This document shows, one piece after another, positions 30,112 to 32,018 of a stretch of 32,018 nt of DNA (position 1 is its first letter; every line of letters begins with the position of its first letter). The translations under genes were made by a program, and so were the position numbers. Source of the DNA: CAIYYX01 sp035530135 (GTDB lineage Bacteria > Pseudomonadota > Gammaproteobacteria > Burkholderiales > Rhodocyclaceae). The notes under the pieces were generated by a model, which was not told the origin of the DNA, did not search any database, and saw only the letters and a list, made by a program, of their open reading frames with translations. Where the stretch lies: positions 1-32,018 of the forward strand of contig DATKVJ010000130.1 in NCBI GenBank assembly GCA_035530135.1, written 5' to 3'.

Positions 30112-30894
30112 TCACAACGCCGCCAGCTTCTGCAGCATCTGATCCGAGGTCGTGATCACCCGCGAGTTCAGCTCGTAGGCGCGCTGGGCCTGGATCATAT
30201 TGACCAGCTCTTCGGCGACATTGACGTTCGAGGTCTCGACGTAGCCCTGGTTGAGCAGGCCGACGCCGTTGGTGCCGGGCGTGTTGGGGGTCGGCGTGCC
30301 GCTCGAGGCGGTCTCGACGAAGAGGTTTTCGCCGGTGCTCTGCAGGCCCCCGGGATTGACGAAGTCGGCGAGCTGGATGGTGCCGATCTGGGTCGGCGTG
30401 GTCGACCCGGCCTGGACGACGTTCACGACGCCGTCGCGGCCGATGGTCACCGAGGTGGCATTGGCCGGAATGGTCAGCGCCGGCGACAGCGGGTAGCCGC
30501 TCGAGGTGACGATCTGGCCGTTGCTGTCCTGCTGGAAGGAACCGTCGCGGGTGTAGGCGAGCGTGCCGTCGGGCATCTGGATCTGGAAGAAGCCCTGACC
30601 GTTGATGGCCATGTCGAGCGGATTGCTGGTCTGGGTCAGGCTGCCCTGGGTGAAGATCTTCTCGGTGGCGATCGGCTGCACGCCGGTGCCCAGCTGCAGG
30701 CCGGAGGAGATCGTGGTCTGCTGCGAGGACTGCGCCCCGGGTTGGCGCAGGGTCTGGTAGAGCAGGTCCTGGAACACCGGCCGGGCGCGCTTGAAGCCGT
30801 TGGTGCTGACGTTGGCGATGTTGTTGGCGATGACGTCGAGCGAGGTCTGCTGCGCGTCGAGGCCGGTCTTGGCAATCCACAGGGAACGGATCAT
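30112..30894 (-). CDS. flgG: Flagellar distal rod protein FlgG
   Basis: This 260-residue rod protein has the conserved start MIRSLWIAKTGLDAQQTSLD with the NNIANVSTNGFKR motif. The FlgG-specific insertion YQTLRQPGAQSSQQTTISSG, which gives the distal rod its straight stiff packing, is present. Further parts are the flagellar hook family segments NPLDMAINGQGFFQIQMPDG and YTRDGSFQQDSNG. The end QGYVETSNVNVAEELVNMIQ, AQRAYELNSRVITTSDQMLQ is the D0 helix. It lies eight bases after flgF. Length and motifs are normal. Confidence 0.97.
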   Translation of the reverse strand: MIRSLWIAKTGLDAQQTSLDVIANNIANVSTNGFKRARPVFQDLLYQTLRQPGAQSSQQTTISSGLQLGTGVQPIATEKIFTQGSLTQTSNPLDMAINGQGFFQIQMPDGTLAYTRDGSFQQDSNGQIVTSSGYPLSPALTIPANATSVTIGRDGVVNVVQAGSTTPTQIGTIQLADFVNPGGLQSTGENLFVETASSGTPTPNTPGTNGVGLLNQGYVETSNVNVAEELVNMIQAQRAYELNSRVITTSDQMLQKLAAL

Positions 30895-30902
30895 CCTGAC
30901 TC

Positions 30903-31655
30903 CTAGAGGTTGGTGATGATCTGCGTCGCCGCCTGATCGTTGGTCTGGGCGTTGGCCAGGGTTTTCATCTGCAGGTCGAACTGGCGCGCCAGGGAAATCA
31001 TGCTCACCAGCTGCTCGATCGGGTTGACGTTGCTGCCCTCGAGATAGCCGCCGGCCAGCTTCACGTTCGGATCGGTCGGCGCCGGCGCGCCCGAGCGCAG
31101 CCGGAACAGGCCGTCGTCGCCGCGCACCAGATCGGCCTCGGGCGGATTGACCAGCTTGATCTGGCCCAGGGCATCGGCGGTGTTCTGCTCGCCGCTCTCG
31201 GGCACGACCGAGACGGTGCCGTCGGTGCCGATGGTGACCTTGACGTCGGGCGGCACCGTGATCGTGCCGCCGTCGCCCTGGATCGGAATGCCGGTGCGGG
31301 TCTGCAGCACGCCATTGACGTCCTCCTGCAGGCTGCCGTTGCGGGTGTAGGCCTCGCTGCCGTCGGGCAGGGCCAGCGCGATCCAGCCCTGGCCCTGGAC
31401 GGCGACGTCGAGCGGCCGCGCGGTCATCTGCAGCGGTCCCGGGGTGAAGTCGGTGTGGGTGCTGGCGTCGACCACGAAGGCGCGCGTTTGCAGGGCGGTC
31501 GAACCGGCGCCGGGGATCACCTGCACCGCGCGCAGGCGATGCTCCTCGGCGCGATAGCCGGTCGAGCTGGCGTTGGCCAGGTTCTGCGCCACCGATGCCT
31601 GGCGCTCCAGGGTCTGGGAGGCACCGCTCATCGCGGTGTAGATCATCCTATCCAT
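30903..31655 (-). CDS. flgF: Flagellar proximal rod protein FlgF
   Basis: This 250-residue rod protein starts MDRMIYTAMSGASQTLERQA with SVAQNLANASSTGYRAEEHR, the FlgF variant of the rod/hook motif. PLDVAVQGQGWIALALPDGS and EAYTRNGSLQEDVNGVLQTR follow. The C-terminal helix is GSNVNPIEQLVSMISLARQF, DLQMKTLANAQTNDQAATQI. Compared with FlgG it lacks the rod-specific insertion, as expected. It is separated from flgE by 36 bases. Confidence 0.96.
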   Translation of the reverse strand: MDRMIYTAMSGASQTLERQASVAQNLANASSTGYRAEEHRLRAVQVIPGAGSTALQTRAFVVDASTHTDFTPGPLQMTARPLDVAVQGQGWIALALPDGSEAYTRNGSLQEDVNGVLQTRTGIPIQGDGGTITVPPDVKVTIGTDGTVSVVPESGEQNTADALGQIKLVNPPEADLVRGDDGLFRLRSGAPAPTDPNVKLAGGYLEGSNVNPIEQLVSMISLARQFDLQMKTLANAQTNDQAATQIITNL

Positions 31656-31691
31656 TGCGCCCCCTCAACCCGATGCTCCGCTGCCCCATCG

Positions 31692-32018
31692 CTAGAGATT
31701 GACCAGGGTCTGCATCAACTGGTCCTCGGTCTTGATGGTCTGCGCGTTGGCCTGGTAGGCGCGCTGCTGGGTGATCATGCTGACCAGCTCGGCGGTCATA
31801 TCGACGTTCGACTCCTCCACCGCTCCCGACTGCACCAAGCCCAGGTTGCCGGTGCCGGGAATGCCCGGAATCGGCTGGCCGGAAGTGGCGGTCTCGGCCC
31901 ACTCGTTGCCGCCCACCGACTGGAGCCCGTTCAGGTTGTTGAAATTCGCCAGGATGACCTGCCCCATGTTGCGCAGCTTGCCGTTGGAATAGCTGCCCTG
32001 GACGATGCCGTCGGGGGA
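31692..32018 (-). CDS. flgE: Flagellar hook protein FlgE, C-terminal part (cut by window edge)
   Basis: These 108 codons are open to the window end. The visible part includes SPDGIVQGSYSNGKLRNMGQ, VILANFNNLNGLQSVGGNEW, AETATSGQPIPG and the C-terminal D0 helix VDMTAELVSMITQQRAYQAN, AQTIKTEDQLMQTLVNL. These are the FlgE signatures (the Y/FSNG and GQ-ILANF blocks are hook-specific). The reading frame continues beyond 32018; the ATG at 31967 is internal. It is the most upstream gene visible of the leftward flg block, so flgB, flgC and flgD are probably beyond the edge. Confidence 0.95.
   Translation of the reverse strand, partial: SPDGIVQGSYSNGKLRNMGQVILANFNNLNGLQSVGGNEWAETATSGQPIPGIPGTGNLGLVQSGAVEESNVDMTAELVSMITQQRAYQANAQTIKTEDQLMQTLVNL

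Noticed and set aside
23252..30155. Several 400-700 residue plus-strand open frames opposite the flg genes
   Set aside because: They mirror codon bias on the reverse strand; FlgL, FlgK, FlgJ, FlgI and FlgH on the minus strand are unambiguous.

Overview
The window looks like chromosomal DNA of a GC-rich flagellated betaproteobacterium, most likely from the Rhodocyclales/Nitrosomonadales side. The reasons are the fliE-fleR-fleS / fliFGHIJKLMNOPQR / flgEFGHIJKL layout, a FlgJ that carries its own muramidase domain, a PEP-CTERM exopolysaccharide-associated protein, and UbiE-like, RdgC and dual-CDGSH genes. The lineage is inferred from gene content and style, not from a marker gene.

Region 1 (1-4604) is an AT-richer accessory island. 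Two decayed copies of the same IS1595-type (ISXO2-like) element lie in inverted orientation, with their transposase 3' ends facing inward at about 526 and 4361. Between them lie a PEP-CTERM protein gene with a sigma-54 promoter and an intrinsic terminator, an IS3-family element with a frameshifted orfB, a small two-helix membrane protein gene, and a ribbon-helix-helix DNA-binding protein gene with an inverted repeat upstream.

Region 2 (4605-8200) is a set of housekeeping-type genes: a C_GCAxxG_C_C cysteine-rich protein (minus) divergent from a UbiE-like methyltransferase, a dual CDGSH iron-sulfur protein, rdgC, and an SDR oxidoreductase translationally coupled to rdgC.

Region 3 (8262-32018) is an almost uninterrupted flagellar cluster. 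fleS-fleR (sensor kinase and sigma-54 activator) and fliE run leftward. fliF to fliR runs rightward and encodes the MS ring, C ring, export ATPase, hook-length ruler and export gate. After a tail-to-tail overlap with fliR, the leftward block holds a lipoprotein gene, flgL, flgK, flgJ, flgI, flgH, flgG, flgF and the 3' end of flgE, which is cut by the window edge. Regulatory sites readable in the sequence support a flagellar hierarchy: near-perfect sigma-54 (-24/-12) sites before fliE and fliK, probable targets of FleR, and a near-consensus sigma-28 (FliA) promoter before flgK-flgL-lipoprotein, as expected for late genes.

The items most worth a second look are: a 28-codon ORF and hairpin that would sequester the fliQ ribosome-binding site; the perfect inverted repeat just downstream of the fliK sigma-54 promoter; the in-frame tandem repeats in fliK; the oversized FlgK with a flagellin-IN-like insertion; the unknown lipoprotein tied to flgKL and antisense to the fliR 3' end; and the sigma-54-driven PEP-CTERM gene inside an IS-bracketed island. 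No CRISPR array, tRNA or rRNA gene was seen.
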